Source: Candidatus Aerophobota bacterium (GTDB taxonomy: Bacteria > Aerophobota > Aerophobia > Aerophobales > B3-G15). From it: a stretch of 25,968 nucleotides of DNA. The stretch's first letter is position 1. Each line of letters starts with the position of its first letter. The stretch is taken from assembly GCA_030615365.1 (NCBI GenBank), contig JAUWZM010000036.1, positions 1 to 25,968 of the forward strand, in the 5' to 3' direction. Both the position numbers and the translations under genes were made by a program. A model generated the notes under the pieces. It was not told where the DNA came from and ran no database searches. It worked only from the letters and a program-made list of their open reading frames with translations. Of the stretch, positions 1 to 7,840 are shown in pieces.

Positions 1-298
1 TTTCCTTACCTCGATATCAAGCTCTATTAACTACCAAAACCTTATTTTCAAAAAACGATCATAAGAAAAATTCTATTTTTTACCTTACTAATTTCTTGCA
101 TTTATCTTTCATATTTACCATAAAACTTTTGACATTACCAAAATAATATTGTTCATTCTTCTGTGGAAAGCTCCTAAAAGAGAAATTGATCTATTCGACA
201 CTTCTCTTCTTTAGAAAGCCTTCCTTTCCCAAGCTAATGGGCCTATTTATTTTCCTACTCCCTCACCTCCCCCTGGACCTATTTTTAGCTCTTTTCTT

Positions 299-323
299 AT
301 CAAGAAAACGCCATTTTCTTGAT
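299..323. repeat. AT-rich 10-bp-arm hairpin
   Basis: The arms ATCAAGAAAA and TTTTCTTGAT are perfectly complementary and separated by five bases (CGCCA). The stem is followed on + by a pyrimidine-rich stretch ending in a T-run near 340. It could be a weak terminator for + strand transcription entering from the left, but the stem is AT-rich and no + gene is visible upstream. Confidence 0.4.
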
Positions 324-385
324 TCTTCACCTCTTTCTGTTTTTATTATCTGGATTTGTCCTAATATTACTTAAACTACGACATC

Positions 386-505
386 TCAAGAAAGCCTCAG
401 GGTTTCCCCTCCGTCGCTGGGATGCTCCCTAATTATCTCTGCTCGGTCTCCTCGTTTCGGGAAAAATTTAAACTCGTCGCTCCGCTCCTCAAACATAAAT
501 TTTTC
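386..505 (-). repeat. Repeat-like block with a 36-codon protein-like frame
   Basis: On the - strand an ATG at 496 opens a 36-codon frame ending at 386 with charged, soluble-looking content (starts MFEERSDEF, ends GGETLRLS). The same stretch contains a perfect inverted repeat: GAAAAATTTA at 461-470 and TAAATTTTTC at 496-505 around a 25-base purine/pyrimidine-skewed loop. The combination of inverted repeat, strand skew and short open frame suggests a dispersed intergenic repeat more than a functional gene. I see no second copy in this window. Confidence 0.3.
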
Positions 506-644
506 TTTTTCCTCCACTCAGAGACCTCGTTAAGGTAGATCATCAATGTTCCTTCGGGGAATGCCCTTGGGCAACAAGTTATAAATTCCTATACCTCAAG
601 ATATTGGAAGAACCATCTCCTCCATCATTGTTTTTTGCCATGGG

Positions 645-1667
645 CTAATTTTGCACCTCTCTACAAGATTCTCTTATAATCAAATTCGTTTTTAAAACTA
701 TATCTTCGGATGATATTTGGTCACGGCTTGATTCTCTTGTACGCTCTAATAGAGCCTGGCATCCCAGGGTGCCTATGGCGTAGCTCGGCTGACTTACAGT
801 CGTCAAGGCAGGATTAGTTAGAGGAGCCCAAGCGGGATCGTCAAATCCAATGATAGAAATCTCTTCAGGAATCTTAACCTTATTCTCTCTTAGAGCAAGG
901 AGAGCTCCGTTAGTCATTGGCTCATTGCTTACAAAGAGAGCAGTGGGAGGATTATTCATCTTGAGAAACTTCTCTGCTGCTTTTTTAGCTTTTTCCCTTC
1001 GGTACTCTCCAGATATGATGAGCTCTGGGTTCAGAGGAAGATGATACTCCTCGAGGGCTCTTTTGTATCCTGCAAATCTCGCCTCACTGGTGAAGACACC
1101 TTTTAAACCAGTAATAATTCCTATCCGCCGATGCCCTAAGCGAATAAGATAACTCACTGCTTCATAAACGCCAGTTTCGTTATCTACTGTCACCGTCGGC
1201 ACCCTAAGACCCCTTATTTTTCTATCCACGATCACCAGGGGGATCCCCCCTCTTGCTAATTTCTTCAAATAGGCATCGTTTCCGCGAGAAGGTGAGATAA
1301 TAAGCCCATCTACACCTCGCTCATATAAAGCTGATAGGTAATTTCTTTCTTTTACATGGTCTTCATCGCTGTTGCATAAAATTACACTATAGCCGCTTAA
1401 GTTGGCTATATCTTCTACTCCCCGAATAAGGTTAGTGAAGAAGAGAGTTACTACATCAGAGATAACTACGCCTATAGCTTTGGTTTGTTTGGTCTTAAGG
1501 CTCCGGGCAATGGCATCTGGCTTATAGTCAAGCTTTTCTACTGCCTTGAGAACCCCGGCCTTAGTAGCTTGACTAAAAGAGCCGTAGTTATTCAAAACTC
1601 TACTAACGATAGTTGTGGAAACCCCTGCCTCTTTAGCCACATCTTTTAAGGTTATTCTTTTTCTCAT
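645..1667 (-). CDS. LacI/GalR-family transcriptional regulator
   Basis: This is a 340-residue sugar-responsive type DNA-binding regulator, the usual length for the family. Residues 5-28 form the LacI helix-turn-helix (TLKDVAKEAGVSTTIVSRVLN), and the hinge motif PDAIARSL follows at 50-57. From about residue 62 to the end it is a periplasmic-binding-protein-like effector domain, with typical segments such as GIGVVISD-like strand 1 (AIGVVISD, 64-71), GLIISPS and IIGFDDPAWAPL near the C-terminus. LacI proteins bind as dimers to palindromic operators and are released or recruited by a small ligand, usually a sugar. No transporter or catabolic gene sits next to it, so its ligand and targets are unknown. 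It is divergent from lysS with a 215-bp gap. The start at 1667 is set by the HTH position; the Shine-Dalgarno is weak. Family call is secure, target unknown. Confidence 0.93.
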   Translation of the reverse strand: MRKRITLKDVAKEAGVSTTIVSRVLNNYGSFSQATKAGVLKAVEKLDYKPDAIARSLKTKQTKAIGVVISDVVTLFFTNLIRGVEDIANLSGYSVILCNSDEDHVKERNYLSALYERGVDGLIISPSRGNDAYLKKLARGGIPLVIVDRKIRGLRVPTVTVDNETGVYEAVSYLIRLGHRRIGIITGLKGVFTSEARFAGYKRALEEYHLPLNPELIISGEYRREKAKKAAEKFLKMNNPPTALFVSNEPMTNGALLALRENKVKIPEEISIIGFDDPAWAPLTNPALTTVSQPSYAIGTLGCQALLERTRESSRDQISSEDIVLKTNLIIRESCREVQN

Positions 1668-1703
1668 TATCTTTTGGTTATTATTAGTTTATCGTTTGAT
1701 TTT

Positions 1704-1731
1704 ATCTTATAACAAGTTTAACATCTGTCAA
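1704..1731 (-). promoter_or_regulatory. Promoter of the LacI-family gene
   Basis: Read on the - strand, a consensus -35 box TTGACA (1726-1731) is followed after 16 bases by TAAGAT (1704-1709), matching four of six -10 positions. It lies 37 bases before the start codon at 1667. The AT-rich stretch between (containing CAAACGATAAAC on -) could hold an autoregulatory operator, but I see only a weak dyad. Confidence 0.55.
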
Positions 1732-1833
1732 ATTTGTAGATCAGTTTTTCAGCTCAATAGCCTATTAAATAAAGTCTAATACTTCAGCTTCAGAAAAAGT
1801 CCTCTTAGTTTGCTAAAAAACTGCCTAATGATA

Positions 1834-1861
1834 TTGACATTGCAAAGGGTTTATATAGAAT
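1834..1861 (+). promoter_or_regulatory. Promoter of lysS
   Basis: TTGACA (1834-1839), a 16-base spacer and TAGAAT (1856-1861, five of six consensus positions) form a strong sigma-70-type promoter. Transcription would start near 1868, leaving a leader of only about 15 bases that still contains the AAAAGG ribosome binding site (1869-1874) before the ATG at 1883. Confidence 0.65.
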
Positions 1862-1882
1862 AGGTTAGAAAAGGTTAGTGCA

Positions 1883-3328
1883 ATGGGATTATCAGAAGAG
1901 AAGTTAATAGAGGAAAGAAAGGGCAAACTTATTGATTGGATAGATAAGGCAGAAAATCCTTATTGGACAAAATTTTACCCAAAAGATTGTGTCCAGAATA
2001 TAAGGGATAACTTTGAAAATATAAAGACCGAGGAAAAGACTCAGACTAAAGTAATCTTAGGAGGAAGGATTGTCGGACAAAGAGGTCACGGGAAAGCCTC
2101 TTTTTTTGATTTAAAAGATGCTACTGGTAAAATTCAGCTCTATGCCCGATCCGATACTTTAAAAGAAAAATATCCTCTGCTATCAAAAATAGATGTAGGA
2201 GATATTGTGGGAGTAGAGGGAAAAGTGTTTAAAACTCGTACTGGCGAGTTAACTGTTGATATTGATGACATTTTACTTTTATCTAAATCTTTTCATACTC
2301 TTCCTGAGAAGTGGCATGGTTTGCAGGATATAGAGATTCGTTATCGAAAACGCTGGCTTGATCTGCTGGTTAATCCAGAAGTGAGACAGATTTTTTTAAA
2401 GAGAAAGACTATAATCCAAACCATAAGAGATTTTTTAGATAAAAGAGGATTTTTAGAAGTAGAAACTCCCTTAATGCAGCCATTTCCTGGGGGAGCAACA
2501 GCTCGGCCTTTTAAAACCTATCATAATGCTCTGGGAGAAAATTTTTACCTGAGAATTGCACCCGAGCTTTATCTAAAGAAATTAGTAGTGGGTGGTCTGG
2601 AAAAGGTATATGAACTTAATAAAAATTTTCGGAATGAGGGGATAGATAGATTTCACAACCCTGAATTTACCATGCTGGAGGTGTACGCTGCGTATGATAC
2701 CTATAAAGAAATGATGACACTTACCCAGGAGCTTGTCTGTGGGGTAGCAAGAAAGGTTCACGATACTCTTAAAATTTCCTATCAGGGAAAGGATATAGAT
2801 CTTTCCCCTCCCTGGAAGAGGATGAGTTTTCAGGAAGTTTTAAGGGAAGTGGGAGGTATTGAGGTGAACTTTAAAGATGAGGAAGATGTTAAAGCGGCTT
2901 CTCTTAAAGAAGGTTTAACAGTAGAAGGATTAACCAAAGCTCAACTTTTAGAACATCTTTTAGATAAGAAAGTGGTTTCAGAGTTAATTCAGCCTACCTT
3001 TGTTTTTGATTACCCTGAGGAAACAGCCCCTCTGGCTAAAAAGAGAAAGGATGACCCTTCTTTGGTGGAGAGATTTGAGATATTTATAGGGGGACAGGAA
3101 TTGGGAAATGCTTATTCAGAGTTAAATGATCCCATAGAACAGAGAAAAAGATTGGTACGTTCTTCAAAGAGAGAATTCCTGGATGAGGATTTTCTGGAAG
3201 CCCTGGAGTACGGAATGCCTCCCACAGCGGGTTTGGGAATAGGAATAGATAGGCTGGTTATGCTACTTACCGATTCTGCCTCCATTCGCGATGTTATTCT
3301 TTTTCCTCAGATGAGACCTAAAGTTTAA
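1883..3328 (+). CDS. lysS: Lysyl-tRNA synthetase, class II
   Basis: LysRS attaches lysine to tRNA-Lys in the cytoplasm, using ATP. The 481-residue length is normal for bacterial class II LysRS. An N-terminal OB-fold anticodon-binding domain spans about residues 55-150 (VILGGRIVGQRGHGKASFF). The catalytic core follows: motif 1 region with LEVETPLMQPFPGGATARPF, motif 2 with FRNEGIDRFHNPEFTMLE, and motif 3 GLGIGIDRLVML near the C-terminus, ending DVILFPQMRPKV, which is the characteristic LysS tail. The ATG at 1883 follows AAAAGG at 1869-1874 and its own promoter. No T-box is visible. It is followed by a repeat-filled gap of over 300 bases, so it is probably transcribed alone. Confidence 0.97.
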   Translation: MGLSEEKLIEERKGKLIDWIDKAENPYWTKFYPKDCVQNIRDNFENIKTEEKTQTKVILGGRIVGQRGHGKASFFDLKDATGKIQLYARSDTLKEKYPLLSKIDVGDIVGVEGKVFKTRTGELTVDIDDILLLSKSFHTLPEKWHGLQDIEIRYRKRWLDLLVNPEVRQIFLKRKTIIQTIRDFLDKRGFLEVETPLMQPFPGGATARPFKTYHNALGENFYLRIAPELYLKKLVVGGLEKVYELNKNFRNEGIDRFHNPEFTMLEVYAAYDTYKEMMTLTQELVCGVARKVHDTLKISYQGKDIDLSPPWKRMSFQEVLREVGGIEVNFKDEEDVKAASLKEGLTVEGLTKAQLLEHLLDKKVVSELIQPTFVFDYPEETAPLAKKRKDDPSLVERFEIFIGGQELGNAYSELNDPIEQRKRLVRSSKREFLDEDFLEALEYGMPPTAGLGIGIDRLVMLLTDSASIRDVILFPQMRPKV

Positions 3329-3334
3329 GCATTT

Positions 3335-3644
3335 AGCCACGGATTCACACAGATAGGTTTAAATACAAAGGTAATAGGTAAGTGTTACTAAAAAAATGTG
3401 AAATTCTTCATTTGTCATTGCTGTAACTTGCCGATTTATCGGCGAATTAAATTCGCCCAATGAATTGGGCAGCTACAATCGACAGAGAAATGAGGAAGGT
3501 TTTAGAAAAGCTAAACTATTACATACAAAGAGCTCATTAAAGTGGGTTGTTTGAAATTTTGGTGAGCGATAGAGTTAAAAGGATAAGGGGATGAGTTCTT
3601 AAACTACCTCAATAAAAGAAAAATATCAGCGTAAATCTGTGGCT
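3335..3644. repeat. Gap between lysS and ilvE bounded by 20-bp inverted repeats
   Basis: The gap of about 340 bases has no gene. Its ends carry related sequences in opposite orientation: AGCCACGGATTCACACAGAT at 3335-3354 and, read on -, AGCCACAGATTTACGCTGAT at 3644-3625; 16 of 20 positions agree. The sequence resembles the 'CTGTGTGAATCCGTGGCT' type of dispersed intergenic repeat. Inside lies a cluster of three overlapping hairpins (3430-3470). It may be a non-autonomous mobile element or two independent repeat copies. I found no T-box or leader peptide for the downstream ilv genes. Confidence 0.4.
3430..3470. repeat. Three overlapping, mutually exclusive hairpins
   Basis: Stem 1 is GCCGA/TCGGC (3430-3443, loop TTTA). 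Stem 2 is GGCGAAT/ATTCGCC (3441-3457, loop TAA). Stem 3 is GCCCAA/TTGGGC (3455-3470, loop TGAA). Each shares bases with its neighbour, so stem 2 cannot form together with 1 and 3. No T-run follows, so this is not a simple terminator. It looks like a REP-type repeat. Confidence 0.55.
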
Positions 3645-3670
3645 GAATAATTTCAATAGAGGAGCAAAAA

Positions 3671-4555
3671 ATGGAGCAATGGGTATATTTAAATGGAGGA
3701 TATTTTCTCCGGGAGAAGGCTAAGATTTCAGTTTTTGATCATGGATTTCTCTATGGAGATGGTGTCTTTGAAGGGATAAGAGCTTATGAGGGGAAAGTAT
3801 TTAAATTAAGAGAGCACCTGGCAAGACTGTTTGATTCGGCTAAAGCTATTAGTTTAAGGATACCTCTTTCTCGTGAGGAACTCCAGGGAAAAGTTTTAGA
3901 AACCTTAAGAAAAAATAAACTTAAAAATGCCTATATTCGTTTAGTAGTCTCTCGGGGAGAGGGTGATCTGGGCCTTGATCCTCGAAAATGTCCTCATCCT
4001 CAGGTTATTATTATTACTGATAGAATAAGTATATACCCAGAGGAGTTTTATGAAAAAGGTCTGGAAGTAGTGGTTGCTTATACCAAGAGAAACATCCCTT
4101 TAGCCTTAGATGTTAAAATTAAATCTTTAAACTACCTTAATAATATCTTAGCTAAGTTAGAGGCGAATTTGAGAGAAGTTCCTGAGGCTATTATGCTTAA
4201 TCAGGATGGTTATGTCACTGAGTGCACGGGGGATAATATATTTGTGGTAAAGAAAAGGGAACTGATAACACCTCCCAGTTGGATGGAAATTCTTAAGGGG
4301 ATAACTCGAGATGTAGTTATTGATTTAGCCAGGAGGGAAGGAATAACAGTTCGAGAGGAACCTTTTACTCTATTTTCTCTTTATACGAGCGATGAGTGTT
4401 TTCTTTCAGGGACAGCAGCTGAGATAATACCGGTGACTAAAATTGATAGGAGGGTTATTGGCGAAGGTAAAGCAGGTGAGGTTACCAAGCTCCTTATAAA
4501 AAAATTTAGACAATTAACCAAGACCGAGGGAGTTCCCATTTACCCTGTTAGATAA
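3671..4555 (+). CDS. ilvE: Branched-chain amino acid aminotransferase (class IV PLP)
   Basis: It transfers an amino group between glutamate and the 2-oxo acids of valine, leucine and isoleucine, the last step of their synthesis. The 294-residue length and the fold-type IV features fit: LYGDGVFEGIRAY (28-40), the PLP-binding lysine K151 in KSLNYLNN, the glutamate E184 in YVTECTGDNIF, and the phosphate-binding segment LSGTAAEIIPV near the C-terminus. AGAGGAG (3657-3663) precedes the ATG at 3671. ilvC begins 39 bases downstream and ilvN follows, which supports the branched-chain assignment over the closely related D-amino acid aminotransferase or aminodeoxychorismate lyase. Confidence 0.93.
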   Translation: MEQWVYLNGGYFLREKAKISVFDHGFLYGDGVFEGIRAYEGKVFKLREHLARLFDSAKAISLRIPLSREELQGKVLETLRKNKLKNAYIRLVVSRGEGDLGLDPRKCPHPQVIIITDRISIYPEEFYEKGLEVVVAYTKRNIPLALDVKIKSLNYLNNILAKLEANLREVPEAIMLNQDGYVTECTGDNIFVVKKRELITPPSWMEILKGITRDVVIDLARREGITVREEPFTLFSLYTSDECFLSGTAAEIIPVTKIDRRVIGEGKAGEVTKLLIKKFRQLTKTEGVPIYPVR

Positions 4556-4594
4556 TAAACATCTACCAGGATCTATTAAACTTAGGAGGGAGAA

Positions 4595-5587
4595 ATGGCT
4601 AAAATTTACTATGAAGAAGATGCGGATATTAGTTTGCTTAAAGGAAAGACTATTGGGGTAATTGGTTATGGAAATCAGGGACATGCTCAAGCTCAAAATC
4701 TAAGGGATAGCGGCCTGAAGGTAGAAATAGGAGAGCTCAAGGGGACTGTAGGGTGGCAGAATGCCAAGGAGGCAGGTTTTGAGGTGAGTGAGACCAGGGA
4801 AATAGCTCAAGAAGCTGATATTTTACAGATTCTTATTCCCGATGAGTATCAGGCACAGATATATAAAAGTGATATTGCTCCTTACTTAAAAGAAGGAAAA
4901 GCCCTGTGTTTTTCTCATGGTTTTAATATTCACTTCAATCAGATAGTGCCTCCGGAATATGTGGATGTTTTTATGATTGCGCCAAAAGGTCCAGGAAATC
5001 TGGTAAGAACACTATTCGTCCAGGGAAGAGGAGTTCCCTGTTTAGTTGCTATTTATCAGGATGCTACAGGTCGGGCTAAAGAATCAGCTTTAGCGTATGC
5101 GAAGGGAATTGGAGGAACCAGAGCTGGAGTAATAGAGACAAGTTTTGCTGAAGAGACAGAGACAGATCTTTTTGGAGAACAGACAGTTCTATGTGGAGGT
5201 GTTACCTCTTTAATTAAAGCTGGTTTTGAAACTTTAATAGAGGCAGGTTACCAACCGGAAATGGCTTACTTTGAGTGTTGTCATGAATTAAAGCTAATTG
5301 TCGACCTAATATATGAGAATGGATTTTCTGGGATGAGGAAAGCTGTCAGTAATACGGCTGAATATGGAGATATTACTCGTGGCCCTCGAGTGATAAATTC
5401 AAGCGTAAAAGCTGAGATGAAAAAAATTTTAAGGGAGATTCAATCAGGTGAATTTGCTCGGGAATGGATTTTAGAGAACAGTGCTCATCGTCCCGTTTTT
5501 AATGCCTTAGCCAAAAAGGGTAGGGAACATTTAATTGAGAAGGTGGGCTCTCGACTGAGAAAGATGATGAGTTGGATTAAGGACTAA
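4595..5587 (+). CDS. ilvC: Ketol-acid reductoisomerase, class I
   Basis: It converts acetolactate or acetohydroxybutyrate to the dihydroxy acid by a Mg-dependent alkyl shift and NAD(P)H reduction, the second common step of branched-chain amino acid synthesis. At 330 residues it is a short class I enzyme. The N-terminal Rossmann domain shows [13 protein letters not shown] (24-36); the C-terminal knotted domain holds the metal-binding acidic segment [10 protein letters not shown] and the [17 protein letters not shown] helix. AGGAGGG lies just before the ATG at 4595. Odd point: the cofactor loop (46-54) reads GELKGTVGW. Common NADPH-type loops read like GLRxGSxSW, so the arginine and serines that hold the 2'-phosphate are missing and an acidic residue is present. 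I infer possible NADH preference. Confidence 0.97.
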   Translation: MAKIYYEEDADISLLKGKTIGVIGYGNQGHAQAQNLRDSGLKVEIGELKGTVGWQNAKEAGFEVSETREIAQEADILQILIPDEYQAQIYKSDIAPYLKEGKALCFSHGFNIHFNQIVPPEYVDVFMIAPKGPGNLVRTLFVQGRGVPCLVAIYQDATGRAKESALAYAKGIGGTRAGVIETSFAEETETDLFGEQTVLCGGVTSLIKAGFETLIEAGYQPEMAYFECCHELKLIVDLIYENGFSGMRKAVSNTAEYGDITRGPRVINSSVKAEMKKILREIQSGEFAREWILENSAHRPVFNALAKKGREHLIEKVGSRLRKMMSWIKD

Positions 5588-5593
5588 AGATCA

Positions 5594-6076
5594 ATGAAAC
5601 ACTTAATTTCAGTTGAGGTAGAAAATAGATTTGGGATTTTAGCCAGGATTGTTTCCCTGTTCAGCGCTCGAGGGTTTAATATTGATAGCTTAACTGTTGG
5701 TGAAACTGAGGATTCCACAATTTCGCGAATAACTATGGTTGTTCCCGGGGATAACCAGGTAATTGAGCAGGTTATCAAGCAACTGCGTAAATTAATAGAC
5801 ATAATTAAAGTTATAAACCTTACTCAAGAGGAAACCATAACCAGGGAATTGGTCATGGTTAGAGTAAGTGCCAGGGGAAGAGATAGAGATGAGATTATGA
5901 GATTGGTGGAGATTTTCAGAGCAAGGATAGTAGATGTTCATGCGGAAAGTTTCACCATTGAGGTTACTGGTGGTGAGGAAAAGATAAATGGAATCCTCAC
6001 TCTTTTAAAGCCTTTTGGGATGAAGAAATTAATAAGGACAGGGAAGATTGCCATGATCCGAGAGGGGAAAGCTTAG
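5594..6076 (+). CDS. ilvN: Acetolactate synthase small (regulatory) subunit
   Basis: This subunit binds valine and controls the catalytic large subunit of acetolactate synthase, the first step of the branched-chain pathway. The 160 residues carry an N-terminal ACT domain (residues 3-75, ENRFGILARIVSLFSARGFN) and the C-terminal ALS_ss_C domain from about 83 (ELVMVRVSARGRDRDEI) ending GKIAMIREG. It starts six bases after the ilvC stop; AAGGA at 5579-5583 overlaps the ilvC end, so translation is probably coupled. The large subunit (ilvB/ilvI) usually lies directly upstream of the small one but is absent from this window, so it must be encoded elsewhere. Confidence 0.95.
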   Translation: MKHLISVEVENRFGILARIVSLFSARGFNIDSLTVGETEDSTISRITMVVPGDNQVIEQVIKQLRKLIDIIKVINLTQEETITRELVMVRVSARGRDRDEIMRLVEIFRARIVDVHAESFTIEVTGGEEKINGILTLLKPFGMKKLIRTGKIAMIREGKA

Positions 6077-6087
6077 GAGCGAAAAGA

Positions 6088-6540
6088 GTGCAAAGAACTT
6101 TGATTTTGATAAAGCCAGATGGTGTGTGTAAAGGTTTAATTGGAGAGATAGTAAAGAGGTTGGAAGAGGAAAAATTTAAGATTGTAGGACTAAAAATGGT
6201 ATGGCTTGACGAGCGAAAGGCAGAGGAGTTTTACCAACCTCACCAGGGTAACCCCTTTTTTCCCGGATTAATTAATTTTATGCGTACAGCTCCCTGTGTG
6301 GCTATGGTAGCTGAAAGGGAAAATGCGATAAGAAAAGCAAGAGAGTTAATAGGGGAAAGAATTCCTCGGGAAGCTAAGATGCGAAGCATTAGAGGTGATT
6401 TCGGTTCTGATGGGAGAAGGAATATAATTCATGCTTCTGATTCTTTATCTTCTGTCAAAAGAGAAATTGAGTGTTTTTTTACCTCTGATGAGCTTTTCTC
6501 TTACGAAAAAGAAGATTGGCTAAATAGTGAGTCAGGGTAA
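6088..6540 (+). CDS. ndk: Nucleoside diphosphate kinase
   Basis: Ndk moves the gamma phosphate of ATP to other nucleoside diphosphates through a phosphohistidine, balancing NTP and dNTP pools. The 150-residue protein begins QRTLILIKPDGVCKG (nucleotide-binding strand) and has the active-site signature NIIHASDS with H115. Compared with the usual loop before RADFG, the sequence IPREAKMRSIRGDFG is slightly variant. The GTG start at 6088 is supported by AGGAG at 6075-6079 with an eight-base spacer. It sits 11 bases behind ilvN and may be part of the same transcript. Confidence 0.95.
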   Translation: MQRTLILIKPDGVCKGLIGEIVKRLEEEKFKIVGLKMVWLDERKAEEFYQPHQGNPFFPGLINFMRTAPCVAMVAERENAIRKARELIGERIPREAKMRSIRGDFGSDGRRNIIHASDSLSSVKREIECFFTSDELFSYEKEDWLNSESG

Positions 6541-6565
6541 TTTTAATTATGGAGATAGGCAGACG

Positions 6566-7840
6566 ATGCCAATAATTCGACCCTTCAGGGGAATAATTTA
6601 CAATAAAGATAAGGTAAAGGATTTCAGTAAGGTAGCCGCCCCCCCGTATGATGTAATTTCTCCTTATGAGCAGGAAAGGTACTATCAATATCATCCCTAT
6701 AATATTGTCCGAATTATTTTAGGGAAAGAGAAAGCAGGTGATAATGATAAGGAAAATAAGTATATTAGAGCTGGCAGGTATTTCAAAGAATGGAAAGATA
6801 AAGGGATTTTGAAAAAAGAAAAGGTTCCTTCCATTTATGTATATGAGCAGGAATATTTTTTAGAGGGAAAAAAAATAATTAGAAGGGGATTTGTAGCGGT
6901 AATGAAATTAGAGGATTTCAATTCGGCGTTTGTTTTTCCCCATGAGCAGGTTTTTTCCAAACCCCAAGAGGATCGTTTTAATTTAATGAAAAACTGTCTG
7001 GCAAATTTAAGCCCTGTATTTTCTCTTTACCGGGATTCACTGTGCAAAGTAGATGGGTATTTAAAAAGAGGAATGCCACTTTTTGAACTGGAGGATAAAG
7101 AAGGAGTAAAACACAGGTTGAGTGCTATAAGAGATAAAGACACTATTCGCAACATTGCTGATTTAATGCAGGATAAAAAAATACTCATAGCCGATGGGCA
7201 TCACCGTTATCTCACCTTTCTTAAATTAAAGGAAGAATTAAAAGAAAAATCTTCTTTAAAAGGAGGATGGGATTATGGCATGATGTATTTCCTCAATATC
7301 GAATCTGGAACAGCTAATATTCTTCCAGTGCACAGGCTTATTGGCAATCTCACCCCGGATCAATCTTCCAAACTTAACTACTGGGTAAAAGATCTTTTTG
7401 AGGTGAAGGCGTTACCTTTTACTTCGGAAGATGGTTCTTGTCAATTGAAGAATATGCTTCAACAGGTAAACTTGGCCGATGATTTTAGTTTGGGTATGTA
7501 CCGAAGAGATGGGGCTTATTATGTGCTTTCTTTAAATGAAGCTGAAAGAGTTTTTTTTAACCAGACAACCTCAGCAATAGTGGATAATTTAATTAAAAAG
7601 GTAACCCGAAAAGAGCGATTGGAAAGAGGGGAAGAAATTGATTTTACTCCTTACAGTGATCAAGCTGTAAATTTAGTGAAGAAAAGAAAATATCAGGTAG
7701 CTTTTTTTCTTAAACCCATCTCTTTAAAGGAAATAGAAAAAGTAGCTTTCTCTGGGAGGGTAATGCCTCCTAAGACCAGTTACTTTTATCCTAAGCTTTT
7801 TACCGGTCTGGTAATGAGAGACATAAGAGATGCGCTCTAA
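6566..7840 (+). CDS. DUF1015 family protein
   Basis: This conserved protein has no function I can state with confidence. The start PIIRPFRGIIYN...VAAPPYDVIS is the hallmark of DUF1015. I place the start at the ATG at 6566, not at a GTG at 6527, because GGAGATAGG (6551-6559) sits six bases before it and family members begin at this point. A central IADGHHRYLTFLKL motif resembles the DGxHR box of ParB-fold nucleotide-binding proteins, some of which are serine kinases; whether this one is a kinase is speculation. The C-terminal part includes the conserved PKTSYFYPKLFTGL. The gene overlaps dprA by 11 bases, so the two are co-translated. Length is 424 residues from the chosen start. Confidence 0.88.
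   Translation: MPIIRPFRGIIYNKDKVKDFSKVAAPPYDVISPYEQERYYQYHPYNIVRIILGKEKAGDNDKENKYIRAGRYFKEWKDKGILKKEKVPSIYVYEQEYFLEGKKIIRRGFVAVMKLEDFNSAFVFPHEQVFSKPQEDRFNLMKNCLANLSPVFSLYRDSLCKVDGYLKRGMPLFELEDKEGVKHRLSAIRDKDTIRNIADLMQDKKILIADGHHRYLTFLKLKEELKEKSSLKGGWDYGMMYFLNIESGTANILPVHRLIGNLTPDQSSKLNYWVKDLFEVKALPFTSEDGSCQLKNMLQQVNLADDFSLGMYRRDGAYYVLSLNEAERVFFNQTTSAIVDNLIKKVTRKERLERGEEIDFTPYSDQAVNLVKKRKYQVAFFLKPISLKEIEKVAFSGRVMPPKTSYFYPKLFTGLVMRDIRDAL

Larger units (their letters stand above)
1..644. other. Gene-free left edge with repeat-like sequence
   Basis: I see no convincing gene in this stretch. It holds an AT-rich hairpin (299-323), a repeat-like block with a short protein-like frame (386-505), and two small stems near 549-572 (TTCC/GGAA, then GCCC-TT-GGGC). 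A 62-codon frame at 186-374 has no ribosome binding site and a low-complexity hydrophobic translation, so I do not call it. The region lies downstream of the LacI-family gene and shows no stem followed by a T-run that would clearly end that transcript. Confidence 0.5.

Noticed and set aside
186..374. 62-codon + strand frame at the left edge
   Set aside because: No ribosome binding site, skewed hydrophobic composition, overlaps a hairpin; looks like chance.
3329..3670. T-box or leader-peptide attenuator before ilvE
   Set aside because: No AGGGTGG-type T-box core, no short Leu/Val/Ile-rich reading frame, no stem followed by a T-run.
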